Assembly: GCA_025403435.1 (NCBI GenBank)
Contig: CM046335.1
Span: 4,989,101 to 5,053,100 of the forward strand
Source: Artocarpus heterophyllus
Lineage: Eukaryota; Streptophyta; Magnoliopsida; Rosales; Moraceae
Length of the DNA stretch: 64,000 nucleotides
Reading direction: 5' to 3'
Shown: positions 1 through 13,297 of the stretch, in pieces
Numbering within the stretch: the stretch's first letter is position 1
Layout of the letters: every line of letters starts with the position of its first letter
Translations under genes and position numbers: made by a program
The notes under the pieces: model-generated
What the model saw: only the letters and a program-made list of their open reading frames with translations
Told to the model about the DNA's origin: nothing
Databases searched by the model: none

Positions 1-1731
1 TATGATATATTCACTAATCAATGCTTAAGGCATGTAACTTATTAAATTGTAAGTAAATGTAACAAGAAAAGGTAAAACATTTGGAAATGAAAGTAAAGAA
101 ATATGGACGAGGATTATTGATTCCATTTATGTGGGATGGGTCCAATGGGAAAATCTTTTTCCGGGTAATAAAAATAAATGGCATGATTTTTGGGTATATT
201 AACAAATAGAAGTAGATATGGTGTATTAAGTAAACTCTTCCTTGTTTTTTAAACAGTAGATTATAAAGTTTCACTTGTCAACATGCAAATTAATTAGAAA
301 CAAATTTTCACTTTTTTTTTTAACAAGGAGAAAAACTCTAATGTCCCGCCAGATTTTTTTCCTCCTAAAACTTGGAAAAAAATAAAAAAAAAACAAAAAG
401 TATAGACCCAACGTCATGGTGGACTCTGCTCTCCCAAAACGGCCAACGGCCTCTTCAATGGCTTTCTCCATACCCTCTTCCTCTTCCACCATCTAATAAA
501 TTGCAAACCCTATTTAGCCATTTTGGAGCAAATTCATCTTCAAAAAGTCAAAGCGTTGGCACGTTTCTGACACTAGCAATTCCCAAACAATTACCACAGA
601 AGCGTACAATCAGAGATCAAGAAAACAGAGACACAATTTTACCGAGGTTCGGACTAAAGTCCTACGTCTTTTTTGAGCTATTTTATAAGTATCAGATTAC
701 ACCCTTGTAACTCTCTAAACTTAGAAACCCAGAAAGTAAATTACAACCATAATCCTCAGAGAAAGGCCAAGAATTTAACAAAGAAAATACCTAAAGGGAG
801 AAAGCCTGATTTCTAACAGATCTTCTCAATCCCAAATTGCTCTCTCACTTCTTCTTTCTCTCTACAATTGCTCTCTTCACAGTTTCTCTCGCTAGTTCTG
901 AACTCTAAGAAAGTAAAATACAATACTTTCTAATTACATAAACTTGGGTATTAATTACTAAGAAGAAGAGTTGATGCTGACTTCTTCAGCTTGTCCATGT
1001 GTCAATTTTTGTATACGTGTCATCCTCCGGCTTGAAGCTCTCTTTAACAAGAAATGTCGTGTTTTAACTTGATAGACTACCTTGTCGTTTGACTGGAATT
1101 ACTTCAAAAAAAGTCCTATAAGTTTATTCTATTTATATTTTGAGATATAAAAGTGAATTGTCTTTTTAAAAAAACGTATTTAAAATAAATAATTATAACT
1201 TTTAAAAATTAAATAATGATTATTTATCGTTAATAAATTTGAGTTTATTGAGTTTAATATTGATAAACTCAAACATTGAGTATCATTTGTTTAATTTTAA
1301 GTTGGCTATTTATTTTAAAGAAGTTATAAAAAAAACCATTCAACATAATTTCTCTTGAATTTTTTTATGAGGAAAAATAATGTATTAAAAAGGTTTGATA
1401 TGTTATTGAAACCTATAAATCAAACACCACAAAAAATTTTTACAAACTTATTTTTATAAGATATCGACTTCAAATTAGTAACCGCAAGAAAAAAAAAAAA
1501 AAAAGGTTCCACGCCAATCTCTCATTTGTTGTTGTGGCTATGTGTTGATTCTTTCTATTTCACTTGCTCTTTTCTGAACTTTTCCCAACAGAGAGAAAAA
1601 AAAAAAAAAAAAGAAAAAAAAAAAGGAGATCGAAAATTCTCATCATTGTGTAAAAGGCAACTTGAGATTATGAAATGAGATGGTATTTGTTTGCTTAATA
1701 TCAAAACTCAACCAGCTTCGGAGGTCTCAAG
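1..1731. other. AT-rich intergenic DNA, no gene seen
   Basis: No convincing coding region. The stretch holds long A and T runs, a pyrimidine-rich segment near 830-900, and two purine/poly-A runs near 1485-1505 and 1590-1625. A 112-codon open frame near 372-710 is low complexity and unlike any family I know. Confidence 0.6.
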
Positions 1732-2722
1732 CACTACAACAATGTGTAGATTAGAAAGTGGGAGAAATGGAAGGTACATGTGGATTTTTGTATTTTAGAA
1801 ATCTATATGCGCACAATAGATGATGATTAAAATGCTATCCATCATTTAATATCTAAAAATTTCAAAAAAATAAGCATACTTTTTTCCACTTATTTGCTTT
1901 TTAAAAATGTTCAAATTTTTACGTTCCTTCTATAACCTAAACTACTTTTTTTTTACCCCTCAATCTCTTTTTTTTTTCCTTTCAATTTCCCCATCCTCTC
2001 TCTAAAATTCCTCTCTCTCTTTTACTTATCTCCCAACTCTTTCTCTCTCTCTCTAACTCCACCCTCTCAAAACTTAAAGTTTTTCTCTTTAATTCTTTAT
2101 CTCTTACACAATCATAGTTCCTTCAACCCCTATCATTGTCGTTGCCTCTGCCACCAGGACTGCCACAGCCATGACCACAGGTCGTCCTCCCTCATCACCA
2201 TGTTCTCCATCTCCATTAATCATGACCTCACCGTGATATTCGTTTGGCGCTTTTCTCCTAATCCCTTTATCTTTTACTTTAGAATCATTTATCTTTTATT
2301 GTTGCTTGCCATCATGTTCAAAGCCTCTTTTGTTGGTCAGATTTTATAGCTAAAACTTTGTTTATAGTGTTTGTATTACATGTTGATTATAAATGAGAAA
2401 AATGATTAACAAAAAATTTCTTAGATAATCATTAGTTGTGCTGTTCGATGAAATGTGAATCACATTTGTCGAATTTGTGAATAAAATTTGAAGAAATTGT
2501 TATTTTAGCAATGATATATTTTTTTGATTAAAAATATTTTTTTATTATTTTTTTAGGAACCTTTAATGATGGCTCTTGTGAAAACCACCGTTATATTTAG
2601 CATGTTTGGTGAATTTTTTATTTGCAAAAACTGTTGCCTAATATGTTCTTCTTGGACTCTGAAAGGTTTCATGTGCATATTAGATGACGGTTAATGTGTA
2701 CCATATGTTATGTCAGTAGATT

Positions 2723-2749
2723 AGACGATAGTTTGGCTAACCATCGTCT
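2723..2749. repeat. Short perfect-type hairpin, possible CACTA subterminal repeat
   Basis: Arms AGACGATAGTT and AACCATCGTCT pair with one mismatch around a five-base loop. Similar GATG/CATC-rich words occur nearby (about 1815-1850 and 2670-2790), and CACTACAACAA occurs at 1732. This resembles the terminal and subterminal organisation of CACTA transposons, but I could not find a matching right end, so the assignment is tentative. Confidence 0.3.
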
Positions 2750-2789
2750 TATCTTTAGATGGCAGTTTACTTTCCATCTGTAATAGTAA

Positions 2790-5700
2790 AGTTTTCATAG
2801 CTTCCATAATTTCCTAGATACAAAGAGGTCCCCATAATTTTCCACTTTTACGGTGATAATTTTGTCTTCTCTAGTGTTGCCTCCCTTCCTCTTCATGAAC
2901 CCTACAAATTTCTTTCCGATTTCATTTTTATTATGTTTTAATAGTTTTTAATTAGCTAATAGCCCAATATATTGGGGGAAATTTTAAAGTAAAAACAACT
3001 ATAATTAAGAACTAACACGAAAGGATTTAGGAGAGCTCTCAATGATAAGTTAGACGCGAAGGAGGAAAGGAACAATAATTTTTTCCTTTTTATTTTCTTT
3101 TCTCTCCTCTTCTTTTCTCTTCTGTTTTTTTTTTTTTTTTTTTCCAAATTTCTATGTGTAGTAAGAAGGGTGGAATGATGGATAGGGTGAGAGGGAAAGG
3201 TAATGTGAGTGAAAAGATGGAATTGTAGTTTTTTTTGTGTGTGTGAAGTTTAGCATGACAAGAGGGAATAATAATGGTAATTTTTCTTTTTTTGGTATTA
3301 AATAAAGAGGAAAGTTACCGTAAAAAAAAAAAGAAGGAAAGTGATCGATTAAAATTACAAAATTTTCATATTATCCGCGCAAAGTAAATAATAATTTCCC
3401 TCAAAAAAAGAGAATATTATAGCCACTTTTTCAGTCATATTTAATATTCAAGTTTTACTCCTGCGTAATTAAAGTTTTTATGAAAAATATAATTTATAGA
3501 CACCAAAATAGATGTCTTTTTAATAAATAAGAAATGTAAGAGAATATAAAAATATATAATTTATATTGGTAAATAAATAATTCAAAGGATGAAAAATAAG
3601 AAAAAAATTGCAATTATAACATAAAGCAAGTAACTCTGCCTCTCGACTCTTCATGTGAAGGATAATTGGAATATAGAGTAGCCTAGAAAATGGCTGTCCC
3701 ACCTTCTTCCTCTCTCTCTTTAACCTCCAACTAGACTGTAAAAAGATGCCTCCCTCCTCTACAACCTTTTACCCCCTTTTTTTTTTTTTTTTTTTCAAAA
3801 TCTCTCCTACAAAACACACTTTAAGTAATCGCATACACTTATCTTGCGAAAACTTTAGTATATAAATTCCATCAAAACCATTAAACAGTTTTTTTTTTTT
3901 CACTATCCAATTCCTAACATGAAAAAATTCTCTTTAAGTTAAAAAAAGAATAATCATATCACTTAAGAAAAATATGAAAAAAGATAATTTACTTTGAAAA
4001 ATATATGAAAATTACAAGATTGTGTCCATATGTTTCTTTTTTTCATTTTCATTTTGTGTCCTTTAATAATATGATAACACCTCAACTAAAATATTTTAAT
4101 TTAGATCATACTTTAAATAGTATGATATGATGTTTTAATCAACACAATATTTTGTTGACATGAAATATTGAAGGAATATGTGAGAGGTAAACAGAGACAT
4201 GGGAATTGAACCCAATTTTATCGGTAAAATTTAGGGTGGCACGTGTCTTTTGGCTATATCAGTAGGCCATGTTATTTTAACCGTTTAATTGACTTTTCAA
4301 TAATCTGATGATTGGAAATAATTTTACGTTGTATGTTGTAAATTTTTTAACGTACATGGTCACAAATCAATCAATTGAAAGATTAATCGGATAATTAAAA
4401 TAATATAACTTATCGGGAGAGTCAAAAGGGGTGTTCAACAAATAAGTTTGTTTGTTTTGTGTATTCCAGTAAACTCTTTGGATTCAAATCTTTAGAATAT
4501 TTTGAACATGTGTTTGTTTCCCTCAAATTTTAAATCAAATGAGTCTTTTGAATCTAAGCTTTCTGATTTTTAACTCCCCTAAACTCATGAGACTCGGATA
4601 TGCTTGCTACAGTAAAAGTTGAAATTATTTCTCCTATATTTGAGGGAAAAAAATCACAACTTCTTCATTTGAAATCTGATTGAGACGATTATTTTTTCAT
4701 TGCGTTCTTAATAAAGAGAGGAATAAATTAATATCTATATTGCATATTTTTTAATATCATAAACATTAAGATGTTATTAGATCTATTAATAAATCAAAAA
4801 AAATTTACCATTTTTTCAAACACAAATTTTAATTTTATTTTATATTCAAATTAAAACTTTAAATGTATATCCAAACTTTAATTTGGATAGCAATTCAAAT
4901 CACACAACTCAAATCAAAATAATTTAAATCAATATGATTTAAATCTATTTATCAAACAGATCTTAAACTCAAGCATTATTAAATATTATTAAATATAAAA
5001 ATTTTACATTATAACTTGCTGTATTTTACTTTATAATATTGGAGCGTTATACACTTTTAAGTGTTCAAATTTATAAGGTTGAACTTACTCGCCAAACGTT
5101 GCCATAAGAGATAAGAGTTCCCAAACTTGTATGAGACATGAGTGCAGAAATGCCATGCGGTGGAGGCACGGCATACGGGGCAAAATAAAAATAAATAAAA
5201 CGGCGGCTGAGATAAAGAGTCGTAGTCCAAGGACCACGATGGGGTGGGAGACAGTAGATTTTTGAGGGAAAAAGAAAAAGAAAAAGAAAAGTCATTGGCG
5301 GGTAGCAAATGATGTGCTCGTGTCAGCTTTTTTGGGAACGGGAGATCCGATGGCGGGTCTTATGCTAAGAGGACACCCACGTGTATTCTGGGCGCCGACT
5401 GTTTCGTTAAGAACAGCCCCCCTTTAGACATTGGTTTCTTTTTTGGGTGGGGTCTCATCTGTGACTTGTGTGGACCCCAGTTATTTTTTCATTTGTTTTT
5501 ACTTTGAAATCACATCGGGGTTGGCGGATTATGATTGCCAAACCTTGCGAGCTTAGCGTTCTCCTTGAACAGTAGCCACCCGCGTAGACCTCCACGCGCA
5601 CCCCTCTTTGTTACTATTTATATAAATAATTTTGATAGGCTTTTTCGGCGACGAGCATTATGACGTGTAGTAAGTTTTGAAATTAATGGATTGTTTCACG
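2790..5700. other. Intergenic DNA, no gene seen
   Basis: AT-rich, with poly-T runs near 3127-3143 and 3778-3795. The part from about 5130 to 5640 is clearly more GC-rich, with CACGTG (G-box) near 5377-5385, and may be a decayed promoter or transposon piece. No open frame in it looks like a known protein. Confidence 0.5.
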
Positions 5701-5710
5701 ATGACAAACG

Positions 5711-6039
5711 TCCTATTTGTTTTTATTTTAACAATTTTTAAAAATATTTTTACATATTTTTTGAAATAAAAATTTTAAAAATATTTTTAGCATAATTTTT
5801 TAAAAATTTTTATTTTTTAAAACAAAAATATCTCCACCTATTTTAAAAACAATACTAAACAACCTCTAAAAGACAGAATTTTATAAATAATATGGCCCAG
5901 TTTATTTTTGTTATCAACATTTTTTAAAATGTTTTCGCATATTTTTTGAGACAAATTTTAAAAACACTTTAAGTATAATTCTCAAAAAAAAATTATTTTT
6001 CAAAACAAAAATGTTTTCATCTATTTTGAAAATAATATG
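5711..6039. repeat. Two tandem copies of an AT-rich ~150-bp repeat (MITE-like)
   Basis: About 5711-5866 and 5897-6039 are diverged direct copies. Both run through TTTTTA-rich sequence, a CATATTTTTTGA word, an AAAACAAAAAT word and an ATCTATTTT/ACCTATTTT word. The Tat retrotransposon inserted inside the second copy: its target duplication ATATG is part of this repeat, and the repeat resumes after 16859. Confidence 0.55.
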
Positions 6040-6676
6040 TGTTGAAGGTGAGCTCGGCGCCACCATCGAGGAAACAAACTTCAGTGGTTGGCTAAATAAC
6101 TCGGCAGAGCCCCTAGGGAACACGCTATCGACCCAACGCGACGTGCTTACTATCTGAGGTGCTTCTTAGGGCCTTCGAGGCTGCACCCTAAGCAGGATGC
6201 CACCTCAGATTATGCACTAGCTCGGGTCAGATTAATCTCACTCACAAGCGAACTACTAGTCGCTACTACAGGCTGACAAACGACAAATAACTCACCGTCT
6301 GATGAAATCTAATCCATCAACGGGGGAACGTGACACTTGTCACTAACTGCCTAACACGTCTTGATGTGACACCAGGTTGTGGGCAAAACCCACCTGACAC
6401 CCGGTCCAAGTAGTAACCTATAAATATGATGCATTTATTTCATTCTAGCGAGAGACTCCTTCCCACCTAACAAGCTCTCGTCCTCTGCTGAGCAACCCCC
6501 TGCCTTGAGCATCGGAGAGGCCTTGTCCTTTGACTGAATCCTTACTCTAGCATCCTAAGCGCCCCTCCTCTTATTGCAAGTACAACGAGCCGGGCAGAGA
6601 CGAGCTAGGGAAGAGTCAGACCGTGTGCAATCGCACGTGGTATTGATCCAACGTCTGGTCACGGTAAGCATCAACA
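6040..6676 (+). repeat. 5' LTR of the Tat-like element
   Basis: 637 bp, TG...CA bounded, preceded by ATATG. Compared by eye with the 3' LTR it differs at roughly 70-80 positions (about 11-12%). Most differences are C/T or G/A transitions, many at sites that are CG in the other copy. This fits an old insertion decaying through cytosine methylation. Confidence 0.95.
6419..6426 (+). promoter_or_regulatory. LTR TATA box
   Basis: TATAAATA in the context AACCTATAAATATG. The same box is kept in the 3' LTR at 16595-16602. It should drive the genomic transcript, with a start about 30 bp downstream in the GA-rich stretch. Confidence 0.7.
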
Positions 6677-6772
6677 TTTTGACGCTAGAAGGAGGGCGCC
6701 TACGCCTTCACTCAATACAAACCACCTTACCTTCGAGATCCGAGATGGTGATACGAGGAAACGCTAGAGACG

Positions 6773-8298
6773 ATGTCGCCTGACAGGAGGGGTCGAGTGA
6801 TGTAAGAAATCGACAGCCAAACACAGGAAGACTAGGGGCCGCCCCAGGCCACAAGATCCCGATCCGAGGGCAGGGAGGCATTGCCAGAGCCGAACAGGCG
6901 GAGGACCCTGTGGCTCAGGATTCAATCTGAGAGCTTACGAACGCAGTTCAGATCCTAACTCAGCAGTTTGCTCAACAGGCTCAACGCCAGGCCGCGCCTG
7001 CCCTGCCATCTCCAGCCCCGGTTGACCAAGTCAAAGGTCACGTAGGACGGGACACGGTCGACCGTGAAGAGACCAATTTTGAGTGCTTAAGAGGGTTCAC
7101 ATGTGGTGCCTCAGCCAACAACCGATTGGCCCAAGAAGGTCGTCTCGGCCCCCAAGTAGCACGGGCGCCGTTTCCTCAAGGTTCCTGAGCCTCGGTATTT
7201 GACCGGCTCAAGCACCTCGAGGAAGCACGCCGAAATCGCCAGCCCAGAGCAGGTGATTGTGTCGAGGGCGGAGTACCCTATAGAGTCGAACTGCCCGAAG
7301 ACACGAACAGTCGTCAGTTTCGGGCGCTATAGCAGCAAATCGATGAAATCTGAAACAACCGCATTGGCCTAGACGAGGCAGACGCCTTAGATCCGCCTTT
7401 CCCGGACACCATCATGCGAGCCCCTATGTCACCTAAGTTCAAGGTTCTGTAGATCAAAGCCTATGATGGGACTGTGGATGCGGACGAGTGTGTCGAGCTA
7501 TTCAGAGGGCACATGCTCCTCTAAAACGCCAGCGACGCAGCAATGTGCAAGGCGTTTTCCCTGAGCCTGACTGGGCTTGCTCGGTAATGGTTTCGAAGGT
7601 TTGAGCCATCTTCCCTCTCTTCTTTTCGACAACTGGCCGACGCCTTCTCGTTGGCATTTTCTACAACAAAAATGCGGCGAAAAGAGATTACATATCTATA
7701 TGCCATCAAATAAGGGGACGACAACGTTCGAGATTACATCAACCAGTTCACTCGGGCAGCTCTAGAGGTCAAGCACGTCGAAAACAAGACCCTCAAATAC
7801 ATTTTTGTAGGGGGCCTCCAAGACAAAAAGCTGACTTGGTCATTGGCCTTCGAGCAGCCAAGTACCTTTTCACAAATGCTCAACTATGCCCAGAGGTATG
7901 TCGACGCTGTTGAGTACATAAAAAGCTGCAAGGAAGAGGCTGGCCTAAACGGGATGAAGAAGGATAAGAAACAAAAGAAGACGCCAGAGCAGAACACTGC
8001 CAAGCAGAGCAAGAAACATAAGAAGGAGAAGAAATATGAGAAGCCAAAGGTACCGACCGGTAAGTTTCAAAGCTACACGCCTTTAGTGGCGACCATCGAC
8101 GAGGTGCTCACCCAAGTAGGTAGCAGGAACCTGCTGATGCCACCACCCAAGCTCAGAGGCAGCAAGGCGAAGCGGGACCAAGCGAGGTATTATGAGTTTC
8201 ACAAGGATGTGGAGCACAACACTCGTGAATGCGTCCAACTGAAGGACCAAATTGAAAGGCTTGTCCGAGAATGTCATTTAAGAGAATTTGTTGAGTGA
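6773..8298 (+). pseudogene. gag of the Tat-like element, broken
   Basis: The structural capsid polyprotein of the retrotransposon. The start is uncertain; an ATG at 6773 opens a frame that reaches TAA within 11 codons. Recognisable capsid sequence (retrotransposon gag family) begins around 7400 and runs through several stops and frame changes. It includes a segment with LFRGHML, then the intact frame 7843-8298. That last part has a lysine-rich stretch near 7960-8050 and ends with a CCHC-like zinc-knuckle remnant: YYEFHKDVEHNTRECVQLKD keeps the histidines and one cysteine, but the first cysteine position reads Y. Stops include those at 7450-7452 and 7522-7524. No functional capsid can be made. 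Confidence 0.85.
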
Positions 8299-11200
8299 GT
8301 TATAACCCCGGGCTCTACCTCGGGAAGAAGCGATCTGCCGAGTAGAGATGTACAGAACCGCTCCCGAGCCGACGGTAGGAACACCCTTGAACCCCTGAAC
8401 ATCGTCCATACGATCTTCGGTGGGCCTGTCACCGGGGACACGTCGAGTGGGCGGCGGTCGTATGTTAGAGAAGCTCGGCTGATCGAACGTGACGAATTCA
8501 TAAACATGTCTGAGCATGTTAACAAAATATGTCACCAAGAAGATATCTCGATCACGTTCACCGAGGAGGAAGCGGACCAGTTAATCCATCTGCACAATTA
8601 CGCTTTCGTGTGCGAGCTGCCCATCGCCAATAACGTAGTGCTGCGAGTTTTGATCGACAACGGCAGCTCGACCGACATCGTCTTTAAACAAGCCTTTGAT
8701 AGACTAAAAATCAGCAATGCCTCTTTGTTCCTGGTCCGGACCCTACTTTATGGCTTCGTAGGAGAATGTGTCCGAGCAGTGGGGAAAGTCAGCCTACTTG
8801 TGACTTTCAAAGAAGGAGCTGCTCAGATCACTCGGGTCATCGACTTTTTAGTCGTCGATAAGCCATCTCAATACAACATAATCATCGGCTGTCCAACACT
8901 GAATGCATTGAAGGCCGTGGTCTCCACGTATCACCTGGCCATGAAATTCTCAACTCAAGGCGGGGTCGGAGTAATTCGCTCGTCCTAGAAGGATTCGCGA
9001 GCCTGCTACGCCAATGCCGTAAGGTCTACGAGGGCTCAACATTTAAGCGTCTCGGCTATCTTCACGGTTGACGAGGTGGACTTGCCCGCAGACCCGACAC
9101 CTAAAATACTATCTGATCTCTATCCTAGACTGCCCAAGGAAGAGGTGAGGGCTATCCCGATCGAGGACTTAGTACCATTCTCTTTAGACCCCACGAGGTC
9201 TGAATACACCTTCCAACTCAGATCCCAACTGAGACCTGAGATCTGGGCAGACTTGAAAAGGCTTCTTACTGAGTATCGGGGTGTGTTTGCGTGGTCCCAT
9301 GAAGGCATGCTAGGCATTGACCCAGTGTAATCAGTCATCAACTTAACATCCGACCTGACCACAGGCCGGTGATATAAAAGAGAAGAGCCTTCAACCCGAA
9401 AAGGTACGCTGCTATAAATGAAGAAGTCCAAAAGCTCCTCAAGGTTGGTTTCATCAGGGAGGTTAAATATCCAGAGTGGTTGGCAAACATAATTCTCGTT
9501 AAAAAGGCAAACGGTAAATGGTGGGTCTGTATCGATTATACCGACCTTATCAAGGCCTGCCCCAAGGATTGCTTTCCACTTCCCCGAATAGATCAACTCG
9601 TCGATGCCACTACCAGCCACGAGCTCCTGAGCTTCATGGACGCCTATTCCGGGTACAATCAGATAAGGATGGCCGAGGAGGATCAAGCAAAGACAGCTTT
9701 TGTTACCAACCAGGGCCTATACTGCTACGTGGTTATGCCTTTTGGGCTCAAGAATGCCGGGGCTACATACCAACGCCTTGTCAACAAAATGTTTGCTCGG
9801 TTGATCGGTAAAATAATAGAGGTTTACGTGGATGACATGCTAGTAAAATCTATCCGAGCAGAAGACCACATGGTCGATCTCCGAGCAAGCTTCGATATTC
9901 TCCGAGAATATAGGATGAAACTCAACCCAGTGAAGTGTGCGTTTGATGTAAGCTCGGGCAAATTCCTCAGATTTTTAGTCAACCAACGAGGCATTGAGGT
10001 TAACTCAGCAAAGGCCCAGGCAATTATCGACATGCATTCTCCTCGGACTAGCAAGGATGTGCAACGGCTCACTAGCATAATAGCGGCTTTTCGAGATTTG
10101 TCTCCCAGGCCACCGACAAGTGCCACCCATTTTTTAAGGCACTTAAGGGGAGGTTTGAGTGGAGTAGGGAGTGTGAGGAAGCTTTTCAAAGCTTGAAGAA
10201 GTATTTAGCCACACCACCGCTCCTATCCAAACCTCTACCCGATGAGGTTTTAACTACTTATCTAGCTGTGTCTGAGAAAGCCGTTAGCTCGATCCTAGTC
10301 CGAGACGGAGATGGAGCACAAAAGCCCATCTATTATACCAGCCATACGTTCCAGGGTGTCGAGGAATGGTACCCGCCCCTCGAGAAGTTGGCCTTCGCCT
10401 TAGTCACTTCGGCCCGCAAGCTAAGACCATACTTCCAAGGCCACACAATAAAGGTCCCAACCAAATTCCCTCTCTGACAAGTACTGCAGAGACTGTAGAT
10501 ATCATGCCGCATGGCCAAATGGTCAGTAGAGCTCGGCCAATACGATGTGCACTTTATACCGAGGACTGGCCATCAAAGCACAAGCTCTGGCGAACTTCAT
10601 AGTTGAATTCACAGATGCCGAACAGGCCACACCATTGGCCGAGAAGTCACCCATTGAAGTGCCAGATGCTCCCAGCTGTAGCGAGGATAGCACTACCTCA
10701 GAATTAGAATGGAGGCTTTATGTCGATGGATCCTCCTGCGTAGACGGATCAGGCGTTGAGCTAATTTTAATAAGCCCATATGGATACAAGGCGATCTACG
10801 CTCTCTGATTTGACTTTAAGGCCTCTGACAATAAGGTAGAGTATGAAGCTCTTCTGGCCAGACTTCGGATCGCCAAAGACCTCAGAGTAGACTGCATAAT
10901 CATCTATAGCAACTCTATACTTGTCGTTCAGCAAGTTGCCGGGGGATTCTAGGCCTGAGCAGATTCTATGGCCGCGTATTTATAAGAAGTCAAACAACTG
11001 CTCGGACAATTTAAATCCTACTCTTTTAAATAGATCCCCTGGTCAAAGAAATCAGAGGCCGATGCCCTCGCTCGACTAGCCTCAGGCCTTGGCGATAATG
11101 ACCTTACCTCGGTCCCCATTGAAAGACTTGTTGAGCCCAGCATCGTCAGAGAAGTAGCAAGTGTAGCCGAGGAACTCGAGATCACATGGATGGACCCGAT

Positions 11201-12390
11201 CATTCGGTACCTAACCACAGCCGAATTGCCCGACGACCAAGAAGAGGCACATCAGATATGCAACAGCTCAGCCTGGTATTCGATGATCGGAGGCAAATTA
11301 TACCGGTGAGACTACACCACGTCATGCTGAAGTGCTTAAGCTCTAAAGAAGCCGAGTACCTAATGAAAGAAATCTACGAAGGCTTATGTGGCAACCATTC
11401 TGGGGGACAATCTCTGGCCTAAAATGCCTTCAACAGGGCTACTACTGGCTGTCCATGGAGCAGGATTGTAGGGATTTTGCATGAAAATGCCTTAAATGTC
11501 AGCAATTTATGAGAATGCCCGGGTATTATGCCGAGCCCCTTACCCTAGTTACCTGGGCATGGCCATTCGCTAAGTGGGCCATCAACTTGATTGGGCCCCT
11601 TCCTTCGGCCCGATCACAATTCAAGTACTACATTATCGCCATTGACTATCTCACAAAGTGGGTCGAGGTTGAACTGTGTACCAACATGACCGAAGGAAGT
11701 GTACCAACTTCGTGTGGAAAACATCATTTGTCGGTTCGGGATCCCACACACGATTGTGACCGATAATGTCAAACAATTCGATCTTCAGGTTTCCTCCGCC
11801 TATAGGTTTTCTCATCCCTGAGCTATCCCTAAAGCAACGACCAGGTGGAGGCAGTGAACAAGGCGATCAAAGATAACCTGAAGAAGAAGCTCGAGGGCCT
11901 CAAGGGCACATGGATTGACGAGCCCCCACAAGTACTCTAGGCATATCGCACAACCGTCTGGACAACAACCGAGGAGACCCCTTTCTCCCTTGTGTACGGA
12001 GCAGAGGTTGTCATCCTGGCCGAAGTTGGGTTGCCTAGCTTCAGAGTCGAGCATTACGAAGAGATCCAAAACGCTGAGTTAATGATGTATGAGCTTGACC
12101 TACTCGAGGAAAAAAGAAACCGGGCAATGATCCGTAACGCAGCCTGGAATCAAGTGATAACTCGGTATTACAACAAGAGGGCCCAGTCGAGAAGCTTTAA
12201 AGTCGGGGATTTGGTACTCAAAAAGATCACGGTTCAGCAGCCCAGTTTGGGGTCCTTTGGTCCGAAGTGGGATAGGCCGTATAAGGTCATCGGCATCATT
12301 AGGCCGAGCACGTGCCAACTAGCTGATATGGAGGAAAACTAGCTCGGTTATCTTTAGAATGTCGAGCTCTTGAAAAGATTCTTTTGCTAA
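8299..12390 (+). pseudogene. pol (protease, RT, RNase H, integrase), broken
   Basis: Enzymatic polyprotein for reverse transcription and integration. Protease: about 8506-8988, with active site IDNGSST. Reverse transcriptase: about 9100-10480, with FMDAYSGYNQ near 9636 and the catalytic YVDDM near 9825. A frame change falls between 9330 and 9480, and another near 10095. RNase H: about 10710-11090, starting LYVDGSS, with in-frame stops near 10806 and 10950. Integrase: about 11370-12340. The zinc finger is partly visible (NHSGG, then KCLKCQQ), with a W-to-stop change just before it. The core shows IDYLTKWVE, VTDN and a QVEAVNKAI glutamate. The C-terminal domain at 11992-12342 has FKVGDLVLKK, and the final stop is at 12388. 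No chromodomain is seen. It is clearly inactive. Confidence 0.93.
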
Positions 12391-13297
12391 CGACAAGGCC
12401 ATAAACCTTTTTTGACCTCTGGCTGAAATTCTTTTGTAACTAGCCCTATTGAATAGGGCTGGAATGTAAATACTACACATTAATGCAATGCAAATTTCCT
12501 ACACCATTCCGTTGAGCAATACGTTTGAAGGAAATATAGACCCGAAGAGGGATGCCATAACTCTAGCCCGGAGGACTAGACAATAACTCCCGACATGGGA
12601 GAGTCATCCTATCTAACCGGATTGGGGGGCTGATTGGCACTTCACCGATTCCAAGTCTGTCGCCGTGCAGACCACCCATTAAGTCACTCGGCACAACTGC
12701 GTGCCCGACAAGTCCTAGACTTACAAAAGTTTTTCAAACTTAGACAAGTTTAAGGGGGCGACAGGGTGAGGGCATCCACACGTTGTTGCGCTCTGCCTGA
12801 CCGAAATAACATGATACCATTCATGCTCAGATTAACTGAGTAAATAGGGATATCACTCCTGCTTGGATGAACTCGATAGTAATCGAGATGCTACTCAAGG
12901 ATATCACCCCTGCTCGGATGAACTCAGTAGTAATTGAGATACCTCGATTCAAATCACAAAAATAGAAGATCAGGAAACCATTGCTTAGAAATGTCCCTTC
13001 CGAGGAGCATTCAACTTTGGCCTGAATTCTAATTCAATTTCGAGATCGAGGTCTACTGCAACTCAGCAAGACGAAGGTCCAACTACGTTCCCGAAATACC
13101 TATGACCTAAGAATATATCTTCCCGAGAACACTTGCACTTGGAAAATATCAAACATGATACACAAAAATTTGAGAGGCAAAAAGTAAATAAATTTCATTT
13201 ATAATACAGGGGAAGTACAAGTAACCGGGTACCTCCCGAGCCCGGACATGCAAAAAAAAAACAAAATGAAATGAAAAAAGAAATGATGATGGATAAC
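12391..13297. other. Non-coding spacer between pol and the antisense gene
   Basis: The spacer follows the pol stop. It contains a two-copy 51-bp repeat and several GA/CT-rich words. A run of A at 13252-13262 lies near the 3' end of the antisense gene. No open frame in either direction resembles a protein. Confidence 0.6.
12848..12949 (+). repeat. Two direct 51-bp repeats in the retroelement spacer
   Basis: Copies at 12848-12898 and 12899-12949 begin GGATATCACTCCTGCTTGGA and GGATATCACCCCTGCTCGGA. They stay aligned through GATGAACTC and TAGTAAT(C/T)GAGAT, diverging at the end. Lineages carrying extra ORFs often have tandem arrays in this region; here only two units remain. Confidence 0.75.

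Noticed and set aside
271..492. Minus-strand frame starting MVEEEEGMEKAIEEAVGRFG, reminiscent of a short-chain dehydrogenase helix
   Set aside because: The resemblance covers about 20 residues and the next expected motif (LD..NNAG) is absent; charged low complexity explains it.
1732..3245. Possible CACTA transposon starting CACTACAACAA with flanking AAG
   Set aside because: The only candidate right end (TTTGTGTGTGTG before AAG near 3240) does not match the left tip, and no transposase is seen. Only the hairpin was kept, at low confidence.
4190..4240. GGGAATTGAACCCAA considered as a tRNA T-arm
   Set aside because: No acceptor, D or anticodon stems can be formed around it on either strand.
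9120..9686. 188-codon minus-strand frame in the pol region
   Set aside because: Shadow of the reverse-transcriptase region; no antisense family is known there, unlike the Transposase_28-like gene.
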